From assembly GCA_009792885.1 (NCBI GenBank), contig WMCF01000349.1:2040-66039 (forward strand): a stretch of 64,000 bases of DNA, read 5' to 3'. Position 1 is the stretch's first letter. Each line of letters opens with the position of its first letter. Below are positions 20,701 through 32,364 of the stretch, piece after piece. The translations under genes were made by a program, and so were the position numbers. The notes below the pieces were generated by a model. It was not told the DNA's origin. It was given only the letters and a program-made list of their open reading frames with translations, and did not search any database. The stretch is from Eremophila alpestris peregrina (lineage: Eukaryota > Chordata > Aves > Passeriformes > Alaudidae).

Positions 20701-23700
20701 GGTCGGGACGTTTTTTTTGGGACAAATTGGTTTTGTCGTGGGGCCTTTTTTTCTTTTCATATTGTCTTGGGGTGAACGTTTCCTCCTAATTTGTCTCAAA
20801 ACCAATACACATACCTACATGTCAGAGAGCTGTAACTGAATAATTTCAAACTCTTGCTATCTCACCACTATTTTCAGCTGACAGGAGAGCTTGGCTCTGT
20901 CTCAGTGGAAGGGGATAACATTGTCTACAGCTGCTGTGACAAGGAATAGGCCAGTCTGACCACAAAGAACCAGTGTGAACCCATGCCTCCTGAAGCATTC
21001 ACACTTAAGGTCACACATTTTCTTTGAAAATGTCTAATAAGGAGGAAGTATTCAAAGGAGCAGATAATTAAATGGCAAATTCCAGTCTGTAATTTTTCAG
21101 ACTCCCTGAGAGGACAGATGCTGTTAAGACAGACTCACTCCTTGCAGGAGACCTAGGAAAAGAGTGCTTGAGAAAAAGAACAGGATGGGTGCTCAAGCAT
21201 GAGTCTTCAGGGAGCAAGAGTCAGCCAAAATTCTGGACAGCGAGAGACAACTCACACTAAAGGGAAACATCAGAAGGAAGGGACCTAAGGACCATTCAAG
21301 AATAGTTAGCTGGGACAGAGTGTCCTCAGACATGTCTCCACAACTAAGCCATTCCATGAGGAAGCCTGTTTTACATGCTTTCTCATGTGCACTTCTCCCT
21401 CAGCCATTCCATCATGGGACGTCAGCTCCCGACAACAGGCAACAATTCCCACACTGGCAGTGCCTTTTGGAGGTTTCGTTGAGGCTACTGAGGAAATGCT
21501 GCAGTATTGCAAGAAAGTAGAAAAAGGCCTTGAAGAATGCTTGTAAATCACAGTCTACAATGGAGAACTTCACAGCCACACCTGGACCGTTTCTAATCCC
21601 AGGCTGTGCTTGTTCCATTCTCATAGCTCTACCAACATCTCTAGCAGCAAAAACTCCAATTGCCTGTCAGCAACCTACCAAATAACCCGATTCAGTAAGC
21701 TTATGCTCTCAGCAGGAATGATGGACAGAAGGTTCCCACAGATATTACAACCTTCTCCATTAAGTTGCAATGTCATGGACAGCTCTTTACAGAATCCTGC
21801 ATTGCGAGCTCTGCCGTCACATCATCCCTATGTGGCCAAGTGCTTAGCAAGCTTCACTGCTTTTGACAGGTCATGCCAATTGTTCTGACAAGACTATGCC
21901 CATTGAGCTTGTTTTAATTCACCTTCCTAAGTAAAAGGATTAAATGCAGAAAGCTGGCATTAAAATAAACTTGCTAACTGGTGTAACCTAGTGCACCAAC
22001 AACACAGGAAGAGTATGGGTGCTCACAGTGCGACCACTAGCCAGAGTTGTAGTGTTTAATTCCATGCGACCTCATACTGTGTTTTCCTCATACCTCCACA
22101 CACTAATACGGGTTTCCAACTCTTGAATTAAAGCATTAGTAAAATATATTAAAATTCAAAAGAACAGGAGCTTTGCATGGCTTAATCTCAATTGGAGCTG
22201 CTAAAACTTAATGATAGCCAAGGTTTTGAAAGAGAAGGAATCTCAGCCTGGGTTTTAAACTAATTCCTAACTATCAGGAGTTGCAGGGAGATGTATAGAA
22301 AGCCAGAAGGTGGGGAGGAAAGAACAGGTTTGTGTGAGAGTGCTGCCTATAGCTGTTTTTCAGCAGTGAATTTCAGATTTTAGAGAGGATCATGTAAGAC
22401 TTTTCAGCTATGAGGCAACTGAGAGAGGTAGCAGAGGTGCTTGCAGTGATAAGGGGTCTGAAAAAAAGCAAAGAACAATCAGTAATTCAGCACCTTTTTT
22501 TTTTTTAATGCAACAACCAGAAGACACAAAAGAAGGTATTGGGAGTCAGCACCCCACCAAAGAGGACATGGTTCCTCGTCCAGTTTGTAGTCAAAACCAC
22601 CAACTTCCTTGTAAACCAATGTCACAGAAAACAAAATACTGGTATACCTGATGAGGAGGGTGAACAAGCTCAAGGGACACCAACCCCGAACAATACAGGT
22701 ATCACATCCTTCTTGTGAATCTCTAAGCTGAACTCTTCCTGGACATCTGCTGACAGCCATGACCATATGGTTCTGGGCGTTGAATCCAAACCAGGGCACT
22801 ACTACCTGCTCACCAGGCTTCGGCATGGCCGTGGACTGGACAGACCCCAGGCTTGGTACCACCCAGCCAGCTCCTCTTAAGTCCTCACCACAGCTTACCC
22901 CAGGGATCACCAAAAGGTACCAGGGCACTTCAGGCTTCCTATCCCATTATTCCCAACACTACAGGATTTGTTTACTATGAGCAGCCTCACAGGAAGCAGT
23001 CAGGCTGGAGAGAGCAAAACTGAAAGGGTGCAGATACTATCAAAGCTGCTCTCCCTGAGCAAAGGCAGGCTTCACAGAAGTTCAGTGTCTAAAGAGAGGC
23101 TCAGTTCAGAAATGAAGCAAAAGATTTGCTGCTTAGGAAAAAAAAACAAACTGGGAAGAGTGACAAAAACCCTCAAATTAATGCCTTAGCAGCAGTATCA
23201 AGCAGGTAGAATTTGTTTCCAGTCTGGTCACCTTGTTTTAGACCTGCATTTGAGTTTTTCTCCCCTTGAAGAAATATTTGCTTTGTTGTTTCATTGAAGT
23301 TAGGAAGCAGTCAGCTGTCATACAGAATTAAATGCTTTTTATTATGCAAAGGCTGACGCTGTCTGAGCTGTAACTGCATGGTTGTGAACAGCATATTAAT
23401 TCAAAGTCTGTATGATTACACTTTACCATTAAAGGTCATTCAGTATTTTGTATTTGCCAAGTCAGTGATTTTTGATGCATGCCGTATGGACCTTTGGATA
23501 TCTATGCATTATTTCTCAGGTATATGCAAGAATCAAAACAAACCCTGTGAGAAAAAGACTTTAGCTCACTGCCTGAACATGTAACACAGAGAGATAATGA
23601 AAAACACCCAAAACTTTTATAAAGCCACAGTGCATGTATTTTTCCCAAGTTATGTCAAAAAACATTTGGGTGGGGGTATGATTTAAGAAAAACTGTGCAA

Positions 23701-25250
23701 AGACAGAATATTTTATCCAGATAAAATATTTTATCAGTGATGCATGTAGTAGACATCTTGCATTTACTGTTTTTGGTCAATCTGTTCCAGTATATTTAGC
23801 AAACTGACAGACTGCTTCTCTTCAGCAGGTGGTGTGCTTCCACCATCTTTAGGCATCTCAGATGGCAGAACAATGTTTAGACAGGCTACAGGTCTGCGCC
23901 ACATGGATTTATTTCATGGAAGCTAGAATCTGAATATACCTAAATGCCTCATGAGCCTACCAGAAGTTAGTTCTGTATCTTTAAGCAACTAAATTCTTTC
24001 CAAACCCTAGCCAACATCTGCTGTCCCTTGAAAATTTACAGACATCCTTTGCCATGTGCTGTACATTCTTTATGTCCAGCTAAATATACACTGCTTTTAT
24101 GGATGGAAGGACAGGGTATTGGGAAGCTCATCTTCATTTTTCAAATTAATATTATAAACATAGTTTAAGATACTGTCCCCCAAGTGATTAAAATATTCTA
24201 TTTCAGTAAATGGTCAAAAAAACCATCCCACATCCAACCATCAGCCCACTCTATACTGGAAGAACTTACATTTGCAAAAGTGAAAAAACCTACATTTTCT
24301 CTGTGGCAAGCATAAACTGCAGAATTACAACACAGCAACAGAGTACACAAAAAGGGGTATGTATCTTCCACTAACTTAGACACAGCTTATTGATTCTGCA
24401 TGATTATTTCATATCACATATTAAAATTAATTTTACAGCTTTAACCTCAGCAGTTTTTCCTGAGCCTTACCTAGACTTAACAGAAGTTTTTTGGGAATTT
24501 GACTGAAGTTTGATCTGAGCCATCTTATCTCTGGCAAAACTGAGGCAGAAGCAAGAAAACACATCAACAAATTTCTCCTGATGGGCAGGCACTGGGGGAC
24601 TCAAAATATTGTTGCAAGACCATTTCCTTGCTAAGAAAGTACACCTTAAGGACTGCAGCACTGTCAGGCAGCTGTGGCCCCACAAGAGATCAGAAGCCGA
24701 CAGGCAGTTTCAGCTGTGGCAGGAAGGCAGAAGACATAAAAGATGTTACATCCCCCACAAGCAGTACAACACAGGCCAGCTAGCACTCCTGTCCCATTGG
24801 TGAGGAAGTTAATACCTCTTCCTTCTTTCTCATTAAGTCACAGCAAGTCCACCAACAAGACAGCTGACAACAACCAGAAATTGCTGATACTAGGATTTGT
24901 TTCCTCTTCAGAACAGGGCTTCCGTGGCAAGCATTCTTCTGTTTGCACTGACATGCAGACATATCCCAGGCCCAAGTACATCTTGCCATCACACTTGGCA
25001 TTCATTCAGCCTGGGAGATGCAGTTATTACTCAAATAACACTTCCCATTTGAAAACAGTTGTAAAAAAATAATGAGTACACTTTAAACCACCTCTTCCAC
25101 TGTGCCATTTCATGCCAAGAAAGCAAGCCCCATTCACTGCTTCTGCAAAAAGGGAGGCTTGTATTATGTAATCTGTGCCATTTAGGTTGTTTTCTTAAAA
25201 CTACTCCCAAACTACTGCATCACAGTTTCAAGACAAGGGTCTCTTTTCAG
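17723..25250. other. Intergenic, no gene recognised
   Basis: About 7.5 kb without a supported exon. The longest open frame (22479-22928, minus, 149 codons) has no recognisable domain and runs into a poly(T) stretch. No tRNA-like or CRISPR-like structure was seen. Confidence 0.5.
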
Positions 25251-25600
25251 TCACAGAATCATAAAATACACTGAGTTGTAAGGGGCCCATCATGATCATC
25301 AAGTCCAACTCCTGGTCCTGTGCAAGACAGTCCTTCTACCAGGCAGCAAAAAGTTGCTGTGGATATGACATGATGCTCGGGGCAAGCATGGCAGCATGTT
25401 TCTGCCCTTGCAGGCCATCCTCAGAAGCCAGCTCCAGCCTGGCTTCCTTTGGCTTAGCCCAGCAGTTGCAACACCAAAAATCTTTTCATGCAGTTAGCAA
25501 AGGAAGCCACAGCAAACGCCAGATACTTCCCACAGCCATCACTGGTGGCTGAGGTGCTCAGTGGAGGTGGAAATGCAGTGCTCACACTCTGATGGACAGC
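25251..25600 (-). mobile_element. CR1 LINE 3' end
   Basis: Starts with TCACAGAATCATAAAATAC and continues with a GATCATCAAGTCCAAC block, the reverse complement of the standard CR1 3' end. The clear homology is in the first 80 bp; the right boundary is approximate. Confidence 0.65.
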
Positions 25601-28600
25601 TTGATCCCTGACACAGCCTGATCCAGTGCCCAAACAGTTTTACTTACAGCATCCAGGAAGTACAGTCGATTCAGGAGCCATTCAAGCTTCAAGGGCTAGA
25701 TAATACTCAAGCTGCTCTGACTCCTGATTCAACCCTGTAGCAACCAAGCCCGAACCCAGAGGGCTAGCACTCACCCCACCCTGCTTTTAAGCACCATCCA
25801 CAACCTGCCTTGCTCATCTCTTTAATGCAGAGAATAAATGTTTGGATGCATTAGCATCACAGGAGTCTGTGGTCTCAAACAGAAGCTGGCAAAACAGCAA
25901 GAAAGATCTCAGAGCAAGGAGGAGCTGCACTCAGAGAAAGTATCTGGAAACACACAGCAGAAGTATACTTCAAACAGTGCCATTCCTGAGAGGGATGAAA
26001 CAGTTATATCCATAATGAAAGAGTCAGGCAGACACTTTGAGCTGGTCTCAAACAGCTTTTTCATCTAACAGAAGAAAATTATGTCTGACACACAACCTCT
26101 CCCCCACCACCCCCCAATTTCACATCACTACAAACAGGAAAACAAGGTCTGGAAATAGTCCCTGTGATCATGGGGTTTGGAGGGCATCAATCCATTTAGA
26201 AACATATTCACAAATTTAGGACACAAATTGCACAAGACCTAAATTTGTTTATCTGCTGATAAACCACTTTGCTGTATGGTGACAGTCCAGAGAAGCTCCC
26301 TAGCACACGTCCCCCTTCTCAGCCAAACTTCCGGAGGGAAGGAGCTACACACAATTTTACAACCCACCAGGATGCAATGAACCACCCAGGCCACAGAGCA
26401 GATCTGAGTGGGACAGGCAGATCGAGAAATCCCTGCTCCACCAGACGCCAGCTCTCCATCAGGGACCATTTGTAAGGAAATGTCCCTTCAAGGATGGTGG
26501 GTGGCACTTGTCCCTGCTGAGCCCAGGAACATTCTCCCACCTTTGCTGGGTGAGCTCAGCAAGACTCGCACCGAACAACTCTTAACAGCTGCTGCTCCGT
26601 GAGCATCCTCAGCACTCGCAAGGCAGAGCTGATCTGGAGCAAGATACTCTGACAGCCCTAATCTTCTGATTTTTGGCAGCAGGTCACAGGTTTGTCCAGC
26701 CTCAGCTGAAGAACAGCAGCTTGGCAGATGGCTCCCCAGTACCCTGGGGACCCACTCACATAATCTTATTCCGCAGACACTACCCCCTCCCCCCCTTTCT
26801 TGGGGTCCCTTCACTAGGCCACTACATTGTGCTATCTCTAAATTACCTTTGAATCAGCACCCAGCAGTACCCCAGCCTCTTGCTCTCTCTCAAGACCCTT
26901 GCAAGCAAACAGGTTCTCCAAAGAGAAACACGTCTGAGAAAAATCACTCCAGCCCTCAGGTCTGCCAATCCGTCTCTCTATGAAGCAGGGATGGTGTCAA
27001 CCAATCACCTGCTGTGCATGCACAAAAACAGTTTACCAGCCATGGCCCAAGCACCCACCACTGGTGGCCTTGTGTGGTGTACAACTTGTGATGCCTAAAC
27101 ACTGACTCTTCCAGCACTTGTCTCAGAACACAGGCATGGAGACAAGTGCCTGCAGAGATGCTCCGTGGCACTCCCAGAGAGAGCCTGCCTCTTCAGCCCA
27201 CAGGAATCAAACACCAACCATCTCTTATTTCAAAGCTGCAAAATCAATTGCCAGACTTCCCTGGTGCGATGTGCAAGAATGGAAAGGACTGTGCTGATGT
27301 GGAGGTAGGAAGGGGAAATACTCTGAACAACATCCACGTCTTTCAGTTATTCACCTTGACAACAGTAAAGAAGGATTTGCTGAAAAAAAAGCTGCTAGCA
27401 CATTCATTAAAATCCTCACTGCTCTTTTCCTTCTCACTCTGATGGCACAGAGATCAAATTGAAAACTGGAAATAGTAAATCAAACAATCTACTTAAGCAC
27501 AAATAGCACAAGAGCACCACTTCCACACAGGTCAGTTGTGCACTAATTTTCTGTGTGGATTAAGAAGTCCCAGGGGTTTTTTTTATCTGTTTCAAAATTT
27601 TTTTCAAGTTTTGAAAACAGCAGCATGTAAATTTCTTGGATTTTTTTTAACACCACCAGTACCACAAAGGATGTTCTTACACTCCCCAATGAACCAAGAC
27701 TCTAACTGAATGGGACAATTTGCACAGGGTCTTCTACCTGGTTAGCCTCACCTCTCTCCCATGAAAAGCATGCCCCAAAACCACTCAGTCTGTGTAAATT
27801 AAAAGATCTAGGACAGATTCACTGAGACATTAAACTGGTAACATCTGCTGAAACATATCAACTAAGGAATGACTGATGAAAAAGCATTTGGAGTAGAAAG
27901 AGGCTTCTTTCTACTAGCTAAACCAGAACGGCTTGGATGACTCTCAGCAGTCTATTACAATTGCTTCAAACATTGGGTGTGCAACCTCCAGCTCCAGTAC
28001 AAATCCTGCATTTTACTTTCTATGTTAATGGCCCTCTGCACAGACAAAATTAAAGTGTGACCAAAGCTACAAAACTAATAATACTTGTAGTTGCCTATTA
28101 CACACCCAAATCACTTAAATAACATATGCATGTGGTTTTGCCTGACAATATACTAACTGGACCCCGTGGGAGCCAGGTAATTGATGTTTATAGAATGGAA
28201 ATACTCACCTACATGGGAGTCAGCAACTTCAGTGGGTTTGTGTGAAGTTCAAACTCATTACAACAGAACGTTTATGTTCCCATTAAGAAGTGTAGCTCCA
28301 GTTCCTGGGAGCAAGGATGAAGACAGCACCTAAACTGCACAGGAGCATACTTGCGTAGTTTGATATTCTATAGCTTTACACTTTTATTGAAATCATCTCA
28401 ACCCCACTCTTGCCCTGAAAGTGCAATGCCACTCAGCCAAAAGCTGACTTTTCTGACAACGTCTTGTTTAATTCAAGAATTTGGCTAGATTAAGAGAGCT
28501 TGTCAGTGCAGCAACAGTGCTGATGAGTTACACAGACAAGTTACTTGGAGACACAAGGAAAACAAACTGAAATGCAAGCTCGGGGTCCCAGCCCTGAGCG

Positions 28601-28768
28601 CCGTTTCCTCACTTGCAGCTGGTGTCCCTCGGGATCCAGCAGTTACAAGCACAGAAGTGGGCTCCGAGCTTTTTCCCTTAGGGAACTGTGAAAAGGATTA
28701 AAAAAAAAAAAAAAAAAGAAAAAGGGGAGGGGGAGGGAAAGAAATTAAGAGGGGAAAAGTAAAAAAAT
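25601..28768. other. Intergenic, ends in purine-rich tract
   Basis: No gene recognised. The last 70 bp is A/G-rich with an 18-base A run near 28700, and is the left half of the site into which ERV 2 inserted. Confidence 0.5.
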
Positions 28769-28774
28769 AAAAGG
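28769..28774. repeat. Target-site duplication of ERV 2, left copy
   Basis: AAAAGG directly before the LTR; the same six bases follow the other LTR at 32751-32756. Six bp is usual for class II (alpha/beta-like) retroviral integration. Confidence 0.88.
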
Positions 28775-29144
28775 TGTTGCAGCGTTCTGGATCAGGAACA
28801 GCACGGCGGCCACACCCCAGGCCGCTCGGACCATAAGCTCATGACACCAATATAGTGAACGGCTAAATGGCATTTATTGTCTTGTCTTATACGGTTATAT
28901 AGTCTTAGGGGTCTTTGCTACATCAGAGGGGGTCTGTGGTGCCGCCTAGGTTAGTAAGGGGTGGAAAACTACTGGGGTTTGGAGGGGAATGGAAAGTTAC
29001 TGGAATTTAGGGAGGATGCCATAGGGCTAGGGAGGTCACATTCCATAGAGAAGATAAGATACTGCACAGGGATGATGGGGGAAGGGTCCTACTTCTTTCC
29101 GTTACATCGCGAAATCTTCCGAACGCCTGTCCCTGTCTACCACA
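28775..29144 (-). repeat. 3' LTR of ERV 2
   Basis: 370 bp with TG and CA ends. The U5 part (GTTGCAGCGTTCTGGATC) differs from that of ERV 1, while the U3 part is very close to the ERV 1 3' LTR. TATATAA and AATAAA are present in U3 near 28870-28905. Confidence 0.93.
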
Positions 29145-29158
29145 TCTGCCCTCCCCCC
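29145..29158 (-). other. Polypurine tract of ERV 2
   Basis: Minus strand GGGGGGAGGGCAGA directly next to the 3' LTR; it differs from ERV 1 by a single G-to-C-type change. Confidence 0.8.
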
Positions 29159-29316
29159 ATGCTAAATGAGGTAGTCATACATATAGGTACTAAAAGGAGG
29201 TAGTCATGCATAAAGGTACTAAAATGAGGTACAAATATCTTACAGAGTACAAAGCTATAAAAACCTACGGTACAAAACTGTTCCTACCCGTATAGCATGC
29301 TTAAAAAGGGGGTGCT

Positions 29317-31205
29317 TCACAGTACTTGTTGGTGGTCTACAAATAGGATGTTGACCTGTTCCAAGCGGCCTTTAACAAACTGCACCAGCCGGTTCAGTAT
29401 GTAGGGTCCAAAGGCCAAGGTCAGGAGGATCATGGCGAGAGGACCTACTAGGGTGGAAATCAGGGTGGTGAGCCATGGTGACTTGTTAAACCACGACTCG
29501 AACCAACCCTGTTGGGCTTCTCGGTCTTTCTGTCTCTGAGCCAGTCTGCTTCGGAGCTCCGTAATGGAGTCTCTCACGACTCCCGTGTGGTCTGCGCAGA
29601 AACAGCACTCCTTCAAGGCTGCACACAGGCCTCCTTGTGCATCAGCAGGAGGTCTAGCCCTCACCTGTTCTGCAAGACTACTTCTGAGAGTGAGGTGACT
29701 GACTTCTCCAGAAAGGAGATGGATTTTTCGATCCTTTGCAGGTCCTCATCGATGGTCATTTGCAGCTGGGACAGTCCTTGGTGCTGGGTCGCTAAGGCTG
29801 AGACACCTGTGGCTGTCCCCACTGCTCCGAGACCTAGCAGCATTGCGATGGTTATACCTGTAATTATTTCTCTTTTGTGGAGCTGACTGGGTTCCTCAAA
29901 AAGGTGGTACACCTCCTCGTCTGAGTGGTACAGGACTCTAGGGACAATCAGAACCTGGACACAAAAGTCGTTAGCATCATCGAACTTGGCAAGGAACACA
30001 CAAGGACTCCAGATCTCTGACAAACCCACATCCCCGATGCGGATGGGACCACCCACTTATTGTTCTTCCTGGCGGTCTTAACAACCTCAGTGCAGATGTC
30101 GCCCTTCCATTTGGCTAAGGTTGCATTACCAAAACATCTGCCCTGACCTGTGACTTGATTCAGGGTGATCCCTCCGCGGGGAGAGTCCCATCTGCACTGG
30201 TGAGGGGCGTCAGCTGTGGAGTAACTGAAGGGGGTGTTTAAAGCGACTCCTTCGTAAAATGGGGGTTTAACATCGTAACAAAGCCAACAGGAGTCTGTTA
30301 GATTTGGGTTGGATTCGTTCAGGGATAGGAAGGTAGCCTCTAGCATGCGAAGGACTGGGTCCGAGTCCAACCTGGCTGTGCAGCCTATATGGAAGGCCTC
30401 TGCCTGGTCGGTCGGGATGTTGGTGACCTTTGTGGGCAAGGCTTTGGGGTAGGTCGTGTTTCTCCCTTTTTGTGCGTTTTTAATTATTTTGTTGGGTCCG
30501 ACCGCTCGGGGTGCTGGCGGTGGGAGCCTGATAATTCACACGCTCACCCACTCCTTTGTCCCTTGAAGGACCACTGTCCACGTTTTGCCTGTGGCCCAAC
30601 TAGGGTGACCTGGCTGCAAGACCGTCATGTTGTAGGCAGTGCATTTCCGAAACTTGGGGATTTTATGATGGTTTTGATAGAATGCTCCCTGTTGGAAGAC
30701 AGGTGTTCTGCAGCCGGTGGGTGCCCAGGTGAACTGTAAGAATCTGTCGGGCACCTGCAGGACAAACCCAGGCCCTGACGGTCTGGCATCTGTAACTATG
30801 GTTTCGCAGCCCCAGTACCCACAATATCCCCACCCCGGGTAATTGCAGTAGTGTTTCCCTGGGTTTGAGGCCGGGCACCAGTAGGACAGGTATGTGTGTG
30901 TGGCGTGTGGGGAATGGGGGTCTACCCTTGGTCGTCCTGGAAACAGGTCGGTTATACTGAGAACGAAGGATGGGGTGTTTGGCGTGGTGATCTCTTTGAG
31001 CACCTTGCCACTTGCAAGATGCTGCATGACCCACCTGAATGGCTGATGGGGGTAATGGTCTGGGCTGGCTTGCCCTCTGGCGACAAGCCTTAACAGCAAA
31101 ATCACACAGAAACACCGCTGGTGTTTGGGTCTCACCCGCACAGGTCTCTCAGACGCTGCCCGGCGACTTGGTAGTCTGTCACTTTCCTCTGGAACAGGGG
31201 TGTGC
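29317..31205 (-). pseudogene. env: ERV 2 env, broken
   Basis: Gamma-type envelope close to that of ERV 1. SU is open from the gag junction to a TGA at 30536-30538, where ERV 1 has CGA. The next part (to about 30008) contains the CWLC motif; a small deletion there shifts frame. The fusion peptide region follows to a TGA at 29661-29663, the same codon that is TGA in ERV 1. After it a 1-bp deletion shifts the frame again, and one codon is missing from the cysteine motif, giving CX5CC instead of CX6CC. The membrane anchor and tail run to a stop at 29317. It cannot encode a complete envelope. Confidence 0.9.
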
Positions 31206-31669
31206 TTGAACATGATCTGTCCCACCCCATCAAAAAGCATGCAACTTATTTGTGTAATATCAAAGGGAAGCAAATTGTCATTGCCAAAGACGCTGCCCAC
31301 AAGAGTGGAAACCACGGCTGAGTTGATCCCTTTCTCTGAAATCGCTTTGACAATCGCTTGTACATCCTTAGGGTTGATCGGGGTATAGGTTCTCTGCGGG
31401 TTCCCCTGCGCCCCCGTGACCCTGACTGGGAACGCCTGTACAGTGGCCATGGGCGCCCAATCTGCACAAGCTATTTTAATTTTCTCCCAGTCAGTGAGTT
31501 TGTGTTTTAATTCTTTTTTCGCATGGCTTAGGGCTTTATTTAATCCTGACATAAACCACGCCTGCCCTATTCCCTCTGTCTCGGTGTCCCATTCTGCATC
31601 CGTCAGCTCCTCGGAGCTGTCCGAGCCAGTGATATCAGAATCCGAGCCGGAAGTGGAGTGCCAGAGCAC
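30536..31669 (-). CDS. Gag-Env fusion frame created by deletion in ERV 2
   Basis: An open frame of 377 codons. The N-terminal part is Ser/Asp/Glu-rich and then gag (GLNKALSHAKKELKHKLTDW and the start of capsid, through FDITQISCM). At about 31203-31206 capsid is joined without frameshift to the env leader (TPVPEESDRL), followed by the env hydrophobic signal region and the first half of SU. It ends at a TGA derived from CGA. The junction has no GT-AG splice features, so it looks like a deletion and not a processed transcript. Whether it is transcribed or translated is unknown; the frame may be open by chance. Confidence 0.55.
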   Translation of the reverse strand: MLWHSTSGSDSDITGSDSSEELTDAEWDTETEGIGQAWFMSGLNKALSHAKKELKHKLTDWEKIKIACADWAPMATVQAFPVRVTGAQGNPQRTYTPINPKDVQAIVKAISEKGINSAVVSTLVGSVFGNDNLLPFDITQISCMLFDGVGQIMFKHTPVPEESDRLPSRRAASERPVRVRPKHQRCFCVILLLRLVARGQASPDHYPHQPFRWVMQHLASGKVLKEITTPNTPSFVLSITDLFPGRPRVDPHSPHATHTYLSYWCPASNPGKHYCNYPGWGYCGYWGCETIVTDARPSGPGFVLQVPDRFLQFTWAPTGCRTPVFQQGAFYQNHHKIPKFRKCTAYNMTVLQPGHPSWATGKTWTVVLQGTKEWVSV

Positions 31670-32241
31670 TTCCGGGCTACGGCGCCTTTTTGTGGGGCTT
31701 CAGCCCCGCCCCTCCCTTCGGGGGGGGTGCCGTTCCCGCCCCTCCCTTCGGGGGGGGTGCCGTTCCCGCCCCCTGGGCTTGCCCTGCCTCCCGCGGGCGT
31801 AGGGCTCTCCCTTAGATGGGAGGGGGAGCGGCCACGGCTCCCAATCGGGCATGCGTCCTCTGCCTCTGCCCCACGCATGCGCGTTTGTGTAATCCCGCGG
31901 CTCCTGGCTGCGCATGCGCCTGCCATATTCCCAGCTTTGGTGTACCCAATAAACATGCGCACGTGGCGCTCCAAGTTTCTTGCTCTTGCAGAGCTTTCTG
32001 CAGAGTTTGCATCACCCTTCCCCACGATTTAAGGCTTTTCCCGGAGCCTGAGGACATAGTGTCCTCAGCTAAAGCTTTAGTGCATTTATCCCATATTTCT
32101 GGGTGGAGTATATCCACCGATCGGTCTATGACCCCAATTTGCACAAGCTTCGTGATAGCGAGCGTAAAATCTTTAGGTTTGCAATCAATACCCCATTGCT
32201 TATGAATGCTTATGAGATACGACCTTCATCAGGGCTTCCAT
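31205..32241 (-). pseudogene. gag: ERV 2 gag, 5' part only
   Basis: The start codon is at 32241 (MEAL). A 10-bp tandem duplication (unit TGCTTATGAA, 32197-32216) throws the frame off after about nine codons. Matrix resumes in the frame covering 31812-32144 (DILHPEIWDKCTKAL) and shifts again in a Gly/Pro-rich region containing two in-frame copies of a 30-bp repeat. Capsid is cut off at about residue 80 by the deletion into env. Nucleocapsid is absent. Confidence 0.85.
31705..31764 (-). repeat. 30-bp tandem repeat in ERV 2 gag
   Basis: Two perfect copies of a 30-bp GC-rich unit (31705-31734 and 31735-31764) plus a partial third. Since 30 is a multiple of three it encodes a repeated decapeptide (NGTPPEGRGG) in one frame. 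ERV 1 has a Pro-rich stretch at the equivalent place without these repeats. Confidence 0.85.
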
Positions 32242-32344
32242 CTTCCCTGCGGATCCCGGAGGCATTCCTCCTGCCGGGCTGGATCCAGCCGCTCCGGCCA
32301 CCGTTCACCTGCCCAGACGATTCCCGCACCCCGGAATATGCAGA

Positions 32345-32362
32345 TCCCGGGTTTCGGCACCA
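32345..32362 (-). other. Primer binding site of ERV 2, tRNA-Phe
   Basis: Identical 18 nt to the ERV 1 site and also 2 nt from its LTR. Confidence 0.9.
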
Positions 32363-32364
32363 CT

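Noticed and set aside
22479..22928. 149-codon minus-strand frame
   Set aside because: No recognisable domain, begins in ordinary intergenic sequence and ends in a homopolymer run; no second line of evidence.
31195..31215. Gag-Env junction as a retrotransposed spliced env mRNA
   Set aside because: No GT or AG remnants in the ERV 1 sequence at the equivalent breakpoints, and the gag part extends far beyond the usual donor position.
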